Below are positions 35,214 to 44,228 of a stretch of 64,000 bases of DNA, in pieces (the first letter of the stretch is position 1; each line of letters begins with the position of its first letter). The translations under genes and the position numbers were made by a program. The notes below the pieces were generated by a model that saw only the letters and a program-made list of their open reading frames with translations, did not search any database and was not told the origin of the DNA. The stretch is taken from assembly GCF_002872335.1 (NCBI RefSeq), contig NZ_NJAG01000016.1, forward strand, positions 62,001 to 126,000, in the 5' to 3' direction. This stretch comes from Siphonobacter sp. BAB-5405 (GTDB taxonomy: Bacteria; Bacteroidota; Bacteroidia; Cytophagales; Spirosomataceae).

Positions 35214-36518
35214 TTAATTCCAGAACACCTGATACTGGAGCAGTACCGCTCCTTTGGTACCGATGCGATCCGCGGTATTCGTTCCAGGTATATTCTGGAA
35301 AACGGGGCGGTTCTGATAGGCCAGGGTGAGTTTCGAGGTTTGTCCTTTCAACAACCAGTTGATACCGGCATCCCAGAATAGTACCGCCGCATTTAGCCGC
35401 TCGTAACGGGCGTATTGCAGACTCGCGTAGGGCATTAGGGTAGTTTTACCCAACAGATTTTCCCTACACTTATAGCCTACCTGCCCGTACAACAAGTGGC
35501 CCGTCCCGAAGGAAGGATAGCCGTTGCCACTTCCATTCACGATATCTGTACGCGTAGTACCCGAGGCCGGATTCATGGTTGCCTGATTTCGCAGGTACCC
35601 CGGTCCGTAATCCGTATGCATGTACACGGCGTACGCACTCAGGGCGGTACCTTTGGCCGAATTCAGCGGTACATCGTAAAATAAATCCACGGCAAAATTT
35701 CGCATGGCCGTCGAAACGGTATCCGTACCCACTAAATGCCACTGAGCGGCGGGCTGGTACTGAAATCCGGCTCCTACGTTCAGAACCCGTTTGCTTCCCA
35801 AGTACGTTCCGGTATTATAACCCGTCACATTCGACTCCTGATCCAGGAACTGCCACTGTACGTACCCGTGCCACTGCATGCGGGCGGATCGCGGCGAAAA
35901 TGACGAATTAACCGACAAACCAGGCGTATAGCCCGCTGCTTTGGTGATCGACATGGGGTTACTCATCACCAATCGATAATCCAGCTTGCCCCATTTGCCT
36001 TTGGCGTACAGACTGAGTTTCCGTAGAAACTGATCCGTTACGTCATTGGTATTCTGCTCGAACAGGGGAGCATCAATTCCCAGAATGGACCCGACGGCCG
36101 GAGCCGAAAATCGGGACAGTCCATTCCAAGCCGTGAGTCCGCCCCCAACGAACAATTTCTTTCGAACGACTTCATAATCCCCGTTGATGTCGTGGATGAA
36201 AAACCCTGCTTTCCGATCCGACAAAGCACTAAAGTTGTTCATTCCAATTTGCGTATAAATAAATACGCGATCGGCAATTTGCCCGAACGCCTGCAAACGA
36301 GCCCGGCGAATCCCGATATCGGTTACATTCGTCTGAGCAAACCCATTCACTGTACTACCGGGATTTAGCTCCGTATTTCGCAACCAGATTTGGGCATTCA
36401 GGGTCACTTTAAAATAATTGCTGCCGTCTTCGTTCAGCCACAGCTTGCCTTCTTTAAAAGTCTGAGCTTGCGAGGACAAACTCATACCTAACCATACAAT
36501 ACACCAACACTTCTTCAT
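35214..36518 (-). CDS. Porin-family outer-membrane protein
   Basis: 434 residues: signal peptide (about 1-18, ending SSQAQ) then a large barrel. DIGIRRARLQAFGQIADRVFIYTQIG and YRLVMSNPMSI are typical of phosphate-selective porin O/P-like proteins in Bacteroidota, and the last residue of the strand-rich C-terminus is aromatic-Asn. It probably allows small solutes through the outer membrane; specificity unknown. Confidence 0.8.
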   Translation of the reverse strand: MKKCWCIVWLGMSLSSQAQTFKEGKLWLNEDGSNYFKVTLNAQIWLRNTELNPGSTVNGFAQTNVTDIGIRRARLQAFGQIADRVFIYTQIGMNNFSALSDRKAGFFIHDINGDYEVVRKKLFVGGGLTAWNGLSRFSAPAVGSILGIDAPLFEQNTNDVTDQFLRKLSLYAKGKWGKLDYRLVMSNPMSITKAAGYTPGLSVNSSFSPRSARMQWHGYVQWQFLDQESNVTGYNTGTYLGSKRVLNVGAGFQYQPAAQWHLVGTDTVSTAMRNFAVDLFYDVPLNSAKGTALSAYAVYMHTDYGPGYLRNQATMNPASGTTRTDIVNGSGNGYPSFGTGHLLYGQVGYKCRENLLGKTTLMPYASLQYARYERLNAAVLFWDAGINWLLKGQTSKLTLAYQNRPVFQNIPGTNTADRIGTKGAVLLQYQVFWN

Positions 36519-37074
36519 AAAGCAGACTAAAAGGACCTTTTATCGCCCTAATATCGCTCCCTTCCCAGTGTTCACTCACGTAAAATCAGAATTCCGTTGA
36601 ATTTCTGTGTCCCATGTTAGACTTTACTTTCGGCAAAAATGGAAGTATTCTTAGTCCGTTAGATCATTCTTGATCTGAAAGTTAAGCTACAGGCATTGAT
36701 TTTAAGGCCGTTTTAATATAGGCGTCCGTTTTTCCCTTGCTTGGGCTATCAAGCCTTGTCAAACCTGAATGCCTCAAGACTTGAAGAACGTTTCGTAATC
36801 GCTACTTCTCTAGTTGCCCAGAGTATCAGAACCAGCAAGCTGCCTTTGTAGAAAGGTTGTCACGAACTCCATTCTTCGAAAGTCAACGAAAAACCGCCTT
36901 CCTATCACGCTGACAACAGCATTTCTGGCAAAATGTGTTGGTAACCGTTGAATAAAAAGTGTTCACAGATTCTGGATTCGCAGTTCCCGAGGGTAATGTA
37001 AAGCTTCCTGCGTCTTTCCAATGAAAGCAAGCCTTCTCATTTTGTAGCTTTGCTTCGCTTTTTTCACTTCCCCT
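36519..37074. other. Divergent intergenic region with no gene seen
   Basis: 556 bp between the leftward porin and rightward EamA genes. I see an EamA promoter candidate at 37045-37052 and a GATC-attctt-GATC motif near 36663-36676, but no ORF, RNA or repeat. Confidence 0.4.
37045..37052 (+). promoter_or_regulatory. -7 element for the EamA gene
   Basis: TAGCTTTG fits TAnnTTTG, 22 bp before the ATG, so the leader would be very short. Confidence 0.5.
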
Positions 37075-37998
37075 ATGAATCGTACGTCTTCGTTACAAAT
37101 CTGGTCCGGACTTATTTACCTCTATTTAGCCTGGGGGAGTACGTATCTGGCTATTCACTACCTCATTGAAACCGTCCCGCCCCTCATGGCTTCGGGCGTA
37201 CGGAACTTTACCGCCGGACTGCTCATGCTAGTCTGGGCTAAAGCCACGGAGCCGCGAGTATGGCCCAGTAGCCGAGCCTGGCTTACCTCAAGTATTGTGG
37301 GTATTTTGCTACTCGGCGTCGGCAATGGGGGTGTGAGTATTGCCGTGGCCTGGGTGCCCACGGGATATGCCGCTTTGATTGTGGCGGCGGTACCCATCTG
37401 GCTCGTTTTACTTCAACTGCTATGGCTACGCCAGATCCCGAGCCCGATGGTCATTGGAGGTGTTCTGACCGGTGTGGTAGGCGTTGGGTTGTTACTGGAT
37501 TTTGATGCTTTTTCGCTCGAAGGAACGTCGGCAAATTTTACCTGGGGTATTCTGGCATTATTACTGGCCACCTTCTGCTGGAGTCTGGGAATGGTGATTT
37601 CGCAGCGGGCTCAGCTCCCCTATTCCGCCGCCTACTTATCGGCGATGCAAATGCTGGGCGGTGGTATCGCCACGCTGCTGGTCAGCTCCGCAGTAGGTGA
37701 ATTTTCAAAGGTGAATGTGGCCGGTTTCAATCATAGTACCTGGCAGTCGTTCCTGTACTTACTGAGTGTAGGTTCGCTGGGCGGATTTACGGTATTCAGC
37801 TGGCTGTCACAACGGACCTCTCCTACCTTGCTGGCCACGTATAACTACGTCAATCCGCTGGTAGCCCTGTTGCTGGGTTATGTATTTGTGGGCGAGCAGC
37901 TCACCTTTAAAGTCGTTGTAGCCGCAGGGATTATCATTCTGGCCGTCGTCCTTATTACAGTTGGTCAACGCATGCAGAAACGAGCAGCGGCCCGCTAG
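37075..37998 (+). CDS. EamA/DMT-family transporter
   Basis: 307 residues with ten predicted membrane helices in two repeated EamA halves. The start GLIYLYLAWGSTYLAIHYLIETVPPLMASG is the characteristic DMT opening (YdcZ/YedA-like). It exports small metabolites or amino acids. The C-terminus is basic (QRMQKRAAAR). It is 65 bp before the esterase gene on the same strand. Confidence 0.9.
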   Translation: MNRTSSLQIWSGLIYLYLAWGSTYLAIHYLIETVPPLMASGVRNFTAGLLMLVWAKATEPRVWPSSRAWLTSSIVGILLLGVGNGGVSIAVAWVPTGYAALIVAAVPIWLVLLQLLWLRQIPSPMVIGGVLTGVVGVGLLLDFDAFSLEGTSANFTWGILALLLATFCWSLGMVISQRAQLPYSAAYLSAMQMLGGGIATLLVSSAVGEFSKVNVAGFNHSTWQSFLYLLSVGSLGGFTVFSWLSQRTSPTLLATYNYVNPLVALLLGYVFVGEQLTFKVVVAAGIIILAVVLITVGQRMQKRAAAR

Positions 37999-38063
37999 TC
38001 ATCCCATATTTAATTGGAGAAAGTTTCAGACCTTGCTCCCCTTTTCTAAACCTACCATTACTC

Positions 38064-38975
38064 ATGAAAAAACTTTGGTTCGTCGCTCTCATGCTTTCTT
38101 TTCAGGCTCAGGCTCAGCAGGTGATTCCCTTGTATACGGGTAGCCCTATTCCAAATCAGGCTCCCAACGCTCCCACCAGCGACGAGATCGTGGAACCAGG
38201 CAAAAACGATGGCGTTTTACGAATTAGAAACGTAACTAAACCTAGTATCACCGTGTACAAAGCGGCTAAACCTAATGGTACGGCGGTTATCATTTGTCCG
38301 GGAGGCGGCTACCATATTTTAGCCGCTAGTCACGAGGGCTCCGACGTAGCGAAAGTGCTCAACGAAGCCGGCGTAACCGCTTTTGTACTGAAATACCGGC
38401 TACCCTCTACCGAGAACCTGTTGGTGCAGAAAGAGACCGGACCGCTGATGGACGCCCAGCAAGCCATTCGGATTGTCCGGTCACGGGCGAAAGAGTTTGG
38501 AATACAGCCCGATCGCATTGGGATCATGGGCTTCTCGGCGGGTGGTCACGTAGCCGCCACGGCGGGTACGCACTTTGAAAAACCTCTGGATGCGAGTTCG
38601 AATGTATCCGTACGACCAGATTTCCTGATGCTGATCTACCCCGTCATCAGTATGACGCCGGAGCTGACCCACCAGGGCTCGCATGACGCGTTGCTGGGGA
38701 AAAACGCCAGTGCTGAACGGGTAGATGCGTATTCAAATGAAAAGCAGGTAACCCGCCAGACGCCGCCCACCTTTCTGGTTCATGCGGCGGACGACAAAGG
38801 TGTATCCGTCAATAATTCCATTGTTTTCTTCCAGGCATGTCAGAAAAACGACGTTCCTGTCGAACTGCACGTCTACCCGAAAGGCGGACACGGGTTTGGC
38901 CTTACCAATAAAACAACCCCGGATCAATGGAGCGATCGGCTAAAGAACTGGCTGAGTACGCTTTTCAAAAATTGA
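38064..38975 (+). CDS. Secreted alpha/beta-hydrolase, acetyl-esterase-like
   Basis: 303 residues with signal peptide (about 1-17, ending AQAQ). Oxyanion region ICPGGGYHILAASHEG, nucleophile elbow GFSAGGHVA, acid Asp in HAADDKGVS, and His in GGHGFGL make a complete triad. The overall layout resembles the BD-FAE/acetyl-xylan-esterase type that deacetylates carbohydrates. It is followed by a terminator shared with the convergent lacI-type gene. Confidence 0.88.
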   Translation: MKKLWFVALMLSFQAQAQQVIPLYTGSPIPNQAPNAPTSDEIVEPGKNDGVLRIRNVTKPSITVYKAAKPNGTAVIICPGGGYHILAASHEGSDVAKVLNEAGVTAFVLKYRLPSTENLLVQKETGPLMDAQQAIRIVRSRAKEFGIQPDRIGIMGFSAGGHVAATAGTHFEKPLDASSNVSVRPDFLMLIYPVISMTPELTHQGSHDALLGKNASAERVDAYSNEKQVTRQTPPTFLVHAADDKGVSVNNSIVFFQACQKNDVPVELHVYPKGGHGFGLTNKTTPDQWSDRLKNWLSTLFKN

Positions 38976-39007
38976 TGGTTCTATAACGGATTATTAGAGT
39001 ATCATTC

Positions 39008-39048
39008 AAACGAAAGGAGCAGCCTTCATTAGGCTGCTCCTTTCGTTT
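39008..39048. terminator. Perfect 18-bp bidirectional hairpin
   Basis: AAACGAAAGGAGCAGCCT, loop TCATT, then its exact reverse complement. The right arm runs into the stop codon of the convergent LacI-type gene at 39047. Confidence 0.85.
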
Positions 39049-40114
39049 ATACTTCCGGCGTCCGTTGCGAAGATCGCCGGACCACCAGATCGGTCTGCAG
39101 GATACGGGTTTGGTACCGGATGGGTTTTCCTTTCTTTTCAATCATGTCAATGAGTAATTCTGCCGACTGCTGACCCATTTCAAAACCGGGCTGAGCGATT
39201 GAACTCAAGGGCGGATCAAGCAAGGGGGCAATGGGCGGATCCGAAAAACCAATCAAAGCGACTTCTTCGGGCATTTTCATACCTACTTCCCGAATCGCCA
39301 AATGAGCCCCTAGGGCAATGCTGGTACTGGCGGCCAGAATACCGTCGGGATGATCGCTCAGGTCGGCGAACAGTTCTTTTGTCAGCTGATTACCGCTGTT
39401 TTGCCGGAACGGACCTTCGACGAGCCATTCAGCCCGTATCGGTAAATTATGCTTTTGCAAAGCGGCTTTAAAACCACCCGTACGCTGTTGCACGATGGGC
39501 AAATGCTGGGGTCCGGTCAGGCAGGCCAGTTTACGGCAACCCTGTTCAATCAAATGCTCGGTCGCCCGAAACGCTCCATCGAAATCATCCACAATCACCT
39601 GGTGGGTCTGAAAATTTTCCACTTTCCGGTCGAAAAAGACGACGGGAATGCCCTGCTCCTGAAGCGTTCGGAAATGGTCCAGATTCCGAATCTGACTGGC
39701 CGTGGAAACCACCAGTCCATCCGCTCTTCGCACCAGAATATTACGCACATCGGTTACTTCCCGATCCGAAGAGTCGTGGCTTTGGTAAATCGTAATGTGA
39801 TACCCCTGCCGATACGCCACTTCTTCAATCCCGCTAATTACCGAGCCAAAAAATGAGTTCGCAATTTCGGGTACGATGATACCGATGGTCTGGCTCCGGC
39901 TCCGTTGCAGACTCAACGCAATCGGGTTGGGCGTATAGCTCAGTTCGCGAGCCAGCTCCAGTACCCGCTGTTTGGTTTCGGCACCAATTTCACTGCTGTC
40001 CCGTAAGGCCCGCGATACGGTCGATTTGGAAAGACCTAATCGACGGGCAATTTCTTTCAAGGTAATAATAGGCGTGTTCACAAAGCTAGCAGATTGTTTC
40101 GCGGAATAGTACAA
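39047..40114 (-). CDS. LacI-family transcriptional regulator
   Basis: 355 residues. The N-terminal HTH (ITLKEIARRLGLSKSTVSRALRDSSEIG), hinge helix YTPNPIALSLQRSRSQTIGIIVPEIANSFF and a periplasmic-binding-like effector domain (about 65-350) are all intact. The start is either ATG 40114 or an in-frame GTG at 40081, which would begin right at NTPIITLKE. LacI regulators in this phylum usually control carbohydrate genes; the adjacent acetyl-esterase is a plausible target. A repeated palindrome upstream (40201-40230) may be its own operator. Confidence 0.92.
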   Translation of the reverse strand: MYYSAKQSASFVNTPIITLKEIARRLGLSKSTVSRALRDSSEIGAETKQRVLELARELSYTPNPIALSLQRSRSQTIGIIVPEIANSFFGSVISGIEEVAYRQGYHITIYQSHDSSDREVTDVRNILVRRADGLVVSTASQIRNLDHFRTLQEQGIPVVFFDRKVENFQTHQVIVDDFDGAFRATEHLIEQGCRKLACLTGPQHLPIVQQRTGGFKAALQKHNLPIRAEWLVEGPFRQNSGNQLTKELFADLSDHPDGILAASTSIALGAHLAIREVGMKMPEEVALIGFSDPPIAPLLDPPLSSIAQPGFEMGQQSAELLIDMIEKKGKPIRYQTRILQTDLVVRRSSQRTPEV

Positions 40115-40200
40115 AGTTTCCTAGCCATGCTAAAAGTCCTCTAACCACTCCGACGAACGCAAAAATTGAATTTTACCTAAAAAAAAGTGAAGTAAAGATA

Positions 40201-40230
40201 GTTCCGGGAACGGTTTCGGGAACGGTTGCG
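40201..40230. promoter_or_regulatory. Hexamer-phased palindrome array, candidate LacI operator
   Basis: Reads GTTCCG GGAACG GTTTCG GGAACG GTTGCG: alternating, mutually complementary halves every 6 bp, so GTTCC-G-GGAAC and GGAAC-G-GTTTC both form palindromes centred on a single G. It is about 90 bp upstream of the LacI start and 137 bp upstream of the divergent ECF gene. Confidence 0.5.
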
Positions 40231-40366
40231 TAAAAATATTTTTGCCTATTCTTGGCGATGCGGTTCTATACGTTCTAATATCCCCTCATCGTTTCAGCAG
40301 AATTTGAATCGGTAAAATTCAGATTTCCAGGAATAATCGTATGCGATAATCACTAAAAACAGATCT

Positions 40367-40978
40367 ATGAACAGTACGTCTCGCCGCTCCACCCTCCGTA
40401 CGAGCCCCGCCAAATCGAAGGTCTCTACGTCACAGTTGTTCGAACGTTTTATCCAAAACGCTGACGCTACGGCATTTTCTGATCTGTACCATCGCTACCA
40501 CAAGCGATTACTGGTATACGCAACGAAGATTTTAAATTCCTCGGAACTGGCTGAAGAAGTGGTACTGGACGTGTTCATGCACTTCTGGCAACACCGTTCC
40601 CGGTTGCAGATTCACACTTCGTTTGAGTCATACCTGTTCCGTTCCGTACGTAACCTGGCCTTTGATTATCTGAAACATTACCGCCACGAATTACACCTGC
40701 ACGAGATTACGCCCGAGGTTGCGAATTCCCTTCCCCTCTCGGAAGATCGCATCGCCGACCAATACGATTACCAAATTGTCAGTCATTTTATTGAAAGCCA
40801 TATTTCAGCTCTCCCCAAACGCTGCCGACTGATTTTCCGGATGAGCCGGGAAGAAGGACTGATGTACCGGGAAATCGCGGAAAAATTAAATCTTTCCATC
40901 AAAACGGTGGAAGCTCAGATGGGACGGGCGTTAAAGATGCTCCGTTCCGCCTACGAACAACAATTTCAGGCCGTTTAA
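40367..40978 (+). CDS. ECF-family RNA polymerase sigma factor
   Basis: 203 residues. Region 2 is NADATAFSDLYHRYHKRLLVYATKIL with LAEEVVLDVFMHFWQHR; region 4 is LPKRCRLIFRMSREEGLMYREIAEKLNLSIKTVEAQMGRALKMLR. The closest shape is the Bacteroidota ECF group usually paired with a FecR anti-sigma and SusC/D genes; neither is present downstream here, where a terminator follows. It is therefore an orphan in this window. N-terminal 35 residues are Ser/Arg/Thr-rich. Confidence 0.92.
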   Translation: MNSTSRRSTLRTSPAKSKVSTSQLFERFIQNADATAFSDLYHRYHKRLLVYATKILNSSELAEEVVLDVFMHFWQHRSRLQIHTSFESYLFRSVRNLAFDYLKHYRHELHLHEITPEVANSLPLSEDRIADQYDYQIVSHFIESHISALPKRCRLIFRMSREEGLMYREIAEKLNLSIKTVEAQMGRALKMLRSAYEQQFQAV

Positions 40979-41002
40979 GTAGCAACCACCCACGTATACA
41001 AC

Positions 41003-41040
41003 AAAAGCGAGTTCAGGTGAAAACCAGACTCGCTTTTTTA
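41003..41040 (+). terminator. Terminator after the ECF gene
   Basis: AAAAGCGAGTt...gACTCGCTTTTTTA, between convergent genes. Confidence 0.8.
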
Positions 41041-41064
41041 ATTAATCGCCAGGTTACGGCAGAC

Positions 41065-41949
41065 TTAGAAATACACGGGGTGTACCTTGACTTTGAACTT
41101 AGGAGGCACTTTCGACACCCGGAATTCAATCGCCGGAGCCGGAATTTTCAGGCAATTCGCCAGAAATAACAGACTTTTCAGTAAATCGGAATGCGTAGGA
41201 ATACGCGTCAGATCCAGGTCAGGCGAGATAAAAAACTGTCGAACGGGTCTTCTGCCTAAAGCGATACTTTTTTCGTAATCCGCAGCAATCATGTTGTCAA
41301 TGCCATATCCAACGGCGATATTGAGTAGTTTGGGCCAGCGAACGGTACGCTCGTTAGAAGCCTGAAAAGAAGCCGGATTCATCGATAACCAGTACGTTTG
41401 CCCGTTATAATCCTTCAGCCAGCTTTCGCTCCAGCTACGTCCCAACAGCTCCGGTCTTTCGCGAGCGAGCCGGGTGGGGTGAAAACTCCATTTGGGTGTA
41501 ACCCGCACTTCGCCCCAGGCCAGTTGCTGCGTTACCAGAATCGCCGGACCAGTCAGATTTGCTACCACGTCGCCAATTGAAAAGCCGTATTCGGGCGAAA
41601 ACCCGTCCAGAATTTCAATGGGTAACATGAAGGTTACGCCGCTGGTAGCTCCGTACAAAGCGGACTGTTGGTTATTCATTCCAGCCCACTGGTACGCGGC
41701 CATACCCATACGAGCGATTTGATAGGCCGTGTAGGCGTGCCCGGCTTTATCCAGCTGCAACCATTCTTTATTGTCGTTGAAAGTATGAAAATTCTTGAGC
41801 GGTTTTTTGTACCAGGCTTTACTCAGACCATAAATCGTTCCAGCGAAAACGGCTCCCTGGCCAATCAACAAGCCATTCAGCCGGTCCTGCCGAATCTGGC
41901 CGAAAACCGTTGAATGGAGAAAGACGAGAAGAAAAATCAGTTTACGCAT
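41065..41949 (-). CDS. DUF2279/YfiM-like protein
   Basis: 294 residues from ATG 41949, giving signal peptide MRKLIFLLVFLHSTVFGQ. The N-terminal half matches the DUF2279 pattern: LDKAGHAYTAYQIARMGMAAYQWAG, and EILDGFSPEYGFSIGDVVANLTG with Asp and Gly-rich loops. The C-terminal half (GYGIDNMIAADYEKS, FISPDLDLTRIPTHS) has a beta-rich look. Function is unknown; probably periplasmic. Confidence 0.75.
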   Translation of the reverse strand: MRKLIFLLVFLHSTVFGQIRQDRLNGLLIGQGAVFAGTIYGLSKAWYKKPLKNFHTFNDNKEWLQLDKAGHAYTAYQIARMGMAAYQWAGMNNQQSALYGATSGVTFMLPIEILDGFSPEYGFSIGDVVANLTGPAILVTQQLAWGEVRVTPKWSFHPTRLARERPELLGRSWSESWLKDYNGQTYWLSMNPASFQASNERTVRWPKLLNIAVGYGIDNMIAADYEKSIALGRRPVRQFFISPDLDLTRIPTHSDLLKSLLFLANCLKIPAPAIEFRVSKVPPKFKVKVHPVYF

Positions 41950-42031
41950 AAGGTGCCAAAGGAGCACAAAGAAAGCAGATGCCCGCTTACGCCGCGTAAC
42001 AGAATTAAGAAAGTTGTTGGGGTGAACACCT

Positions 42032-44089
42032 TTAATAGCTTCCCAGGTATTTGCGGAAACCCCACTCTAGAGCGAGTAACGTTAGCAGAATAAAGAAAAT
42101 CCAGCGAAGATTGATGGGCTCCCGTAAATCTTCCGTACTGGTTAGCTTATCGGGCAAATCACGGCTCAGCAGGTTTTGTTCAAGCGTCTGTAGCTGGCTG
42201 GCGGTATAGAACTTCCCGTTGGATTGCTGGCTCAGCTGGCGTAACAAATTGAAGTCAGCGGTCGTATTGGCCAGTTCCAGTTGTTCATCCCGAATAACGA
42301 ATTCACCACTGGCCGTCTCATCCTTGCCCAACACTTTCGCCGTAGCCGCATAGCGATACACGCCAACGGGCAAATTGCTGATCTCAAAACGACTAGCCGA
42401 TGAGGTATACGTGTATTTGCGAGCCTGCCCTTTTTCATCCGTAATCGTCAGCGTAACCTCGGGCCCGTAAATCCGTTCGTACAGTTCATTGTAGATCTCG
42501 GTTTCGAACGCCACCCGATCTTCCAGTTGGAACTGATTCTGGGTGGGGTATACCCGCAGTTTGCGTTTGTCATCTTTGGAAGAAAGAAACTGAATCAGTT
42601 TCGTCACCAGTTCATCGACCACCTCCTGCTTTTCCGTCAGCCGGTACTCTTCCAGTCGCCATTCCCACAAGCCTTCGCCCAGCAACATGGCCCCGCGTTT
42701 AGGACCCGAATTGAGAATGAGCAGGGGCTTACTGGTTTCAATCGTATTTTTCTTCTGAAACAGCACGACTTCCGAATTGGCCAGGGGCCGTACCTCCCCA
42801 AAAGGCACGGACAGCGGCGGCAGTTTGCGTAACAATTCCATCTGTTCGGCATTCAGATTCAGCCGGGTGAAATTCCGGTTATAGAAAGCCGTAACTTTAT
42901 CCAGTTGACCCGCCTGAGCCTGAATTTGAGCCACTTGCTGGGCATTATTCAGTGGATTGGTACCCGTCTGACTCGCCACGATCCAGAACACGGGGGTACC
43001 CTGATCCATTAATCGTTTAAGGTACGCTCCGGAAGAACTGAAAGCATCGGGCTGCTGGTGGAAGATGAGGAGGTCGTATTTTTTGTCGGAAGGCTGGGGC
43101 GGCGTACTGGGATTTACGATCTGAAAGTCAAACTCGAAGTTGTCATTCTTTTCAATGATACTACGAATGGCCTTGATATCCGGGTGAGGGGCCGATGCGA
43201 CGAGCAAAATCCGCTGCCGACCATCAATCACTTCCACGTACACATCTTTCCGGTTGTTTTGGGTGGTATGTTCCCCGGGTAAGGGTACGACTTCGACGAC
43301 CAGATGTTGCAAACCTTTGGCCAGAGCCTGCGTAGTGAAGTTGACGGTAGCGAGAGCCCGTTCTTTGGGAAATTGTACCGTTTGCTGGGCCAGCGTTTGA
43401 CCACCCCGTCGCAGCACTACCGTAGCCGTTCGGCCCGCGTAGCCATCCGCCAGAATATCGGCCTGAATGGGAAACTGATTGCCTAGGTAGGCAATCTGGT
43501 TGGCCGTGATGGTTTTCAGATTCACATCCCGTTTCGGCGTGGTATCGCCTACGGCCAGCGAATGAATGGGAAAGGTAAAGGATTGAAATGTTGGCGATAC
43601 GCCCTGATTGACAATGCCATCCGACAGCAGTACAACATCCGTAACGTTCCGTCCTTCCAGACTGGTTTTAACGTTCGTCAGCAGACCGGATAAATCGGTT
43701 GATTTCTGAGTGAAGCGGACGGAATCCAGACTGGATACGGGCGTAGCTCGTAACGTTTGTACTTCAACGGCGTATCCTTTGTTTTCCAGAGCTTCCTGAA
43801 AGCTTTTCAGCCCGCTGATCAGTCCCTGCCCCTGTTTCCCTACCGAAGCCGAGTTATCCAGAGCCAGTACCACCGTTTTCTTTTCGACGCGTACTTCCGT
43901 TTGGCGTAGTAACAGATTGAGTAGCAGTAAGCACAGTCCGGAAACTACGATGAACCGAAGGACCGCCAGCGACCCGTTGGCCACTTTGCTCCAATTCGCT
44001 TTGGGCTGGTAGAGAAGAAAAGCATAGAATCCACCCACCAAGAGGCAAAGCAGAATCCACCACGGCGAAGACTGAAAAACGAAGTTCAA
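42032..44089 (-). CDS. Membrane-anchored VWA-like protein
   Basis: 685 residues: two membrane helices at the N-terminus (about 8-28 and 40-64), a VWA/MIDAS-like domain beginning VVLALDNSASVG (DxSxS form) with DVVLLSDGI, then beta-sandwich and GATase-like segments, and one membrane helix near the C-terminus (WIFFILLTLLALEWGFRKY). This is the layout of the large 'VWA domain-containing' proteins of Bacteroidota related to BatA/BatB, but the usual MoxR ATPase and Bat genes are not here. The ligand is unknown. Confidence 0.75.
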   Translation of the reverse strand: MNFVFQSSPWWILLCLLVGGFYAFLLYQPKANWSKVANGSLAVLRFIVVSGLCLLLLNLLLRQTEVRVEKKTVVLALDNSASVGKQGQGLISGLKSFQEALENKGYAVEVQTLRATPVSSLDSVRFTQKSTDLSGLLTNVKTSLEGRNVTDVVLLSDGIVNQGVSPTFQSFTFPIHSLAVGDTTPKRDVNLKTITANQIAYLGNQFPIQADILADGYAGRTATVVLRRGGQTLAQQTVQFPKERALATVNFTTQALAKGLQHLVVEVVPLPGEHTTQNNRKDVYVEVIDGRQRILLVASAPHPDIKAIRSIIEKNDNFEFDFQIVNPSTPPQPSDKKYDLLIFHQQPDAFSSSGAYLKRLMDQGTPVFWIVASQTGTNPLNNAQQVAQIQAQAGQLDKVTAFYNRNFTRLNLNAEQMELLRKLPPLSVPFGEVRPLANSEVVLFQKKNTIETSKPLLILNSGPKRGAMLLGEGLWEWRLEEYRLTEKQEVVDELVTKLIQFLSSKDDKRKLRVYPTQNQFQLEDRVAFETEIYNELYERIYGPEVTLTITDEKGQARKYTYTSSASRFEISNLPVGVYRYAATAKVLGKDETASGEFVIRDEQLELANTTADFNLLRQLSQQSNGKFYTASQLQTLEQNLLSRDLPDKLTSTEDLREPINLRWIFFILLTLLALEWGFRKYLGSY

Positions 44090-44108
44090 GCTGTTGAGTT
44101 TAGAGTTT

Positions 44109-44218
44109 TTCAGTTTGCAATTTTCAGTTTGCAGTTTTCAGTACTACCAACGCGACTGTTTCTATGCTGAAATTGTCCCGATGAACTCCTGAAAACTGCA
44201 AATTGAAAACTGAAAACT
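44109..44218. repeat. Heptad-bounded intergenic element C
   Basis: The left arm is five phased 7-mers: TTCAGTT TGCAATT TTCAGTT TGCAGTT TTCAGTA (44109-44143). The right arm is GAAAACT GCAAATT GAAAACT GAAAACT (44191-44218). The arms are inverted, with an unrelated 47-bp centre. It fills the spacer between the VWA gene start and the fabG stop. It is the most compact and clearest copy. Confidence 0.7.
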
Positions 44219-44228
44219 ACTATCCATT

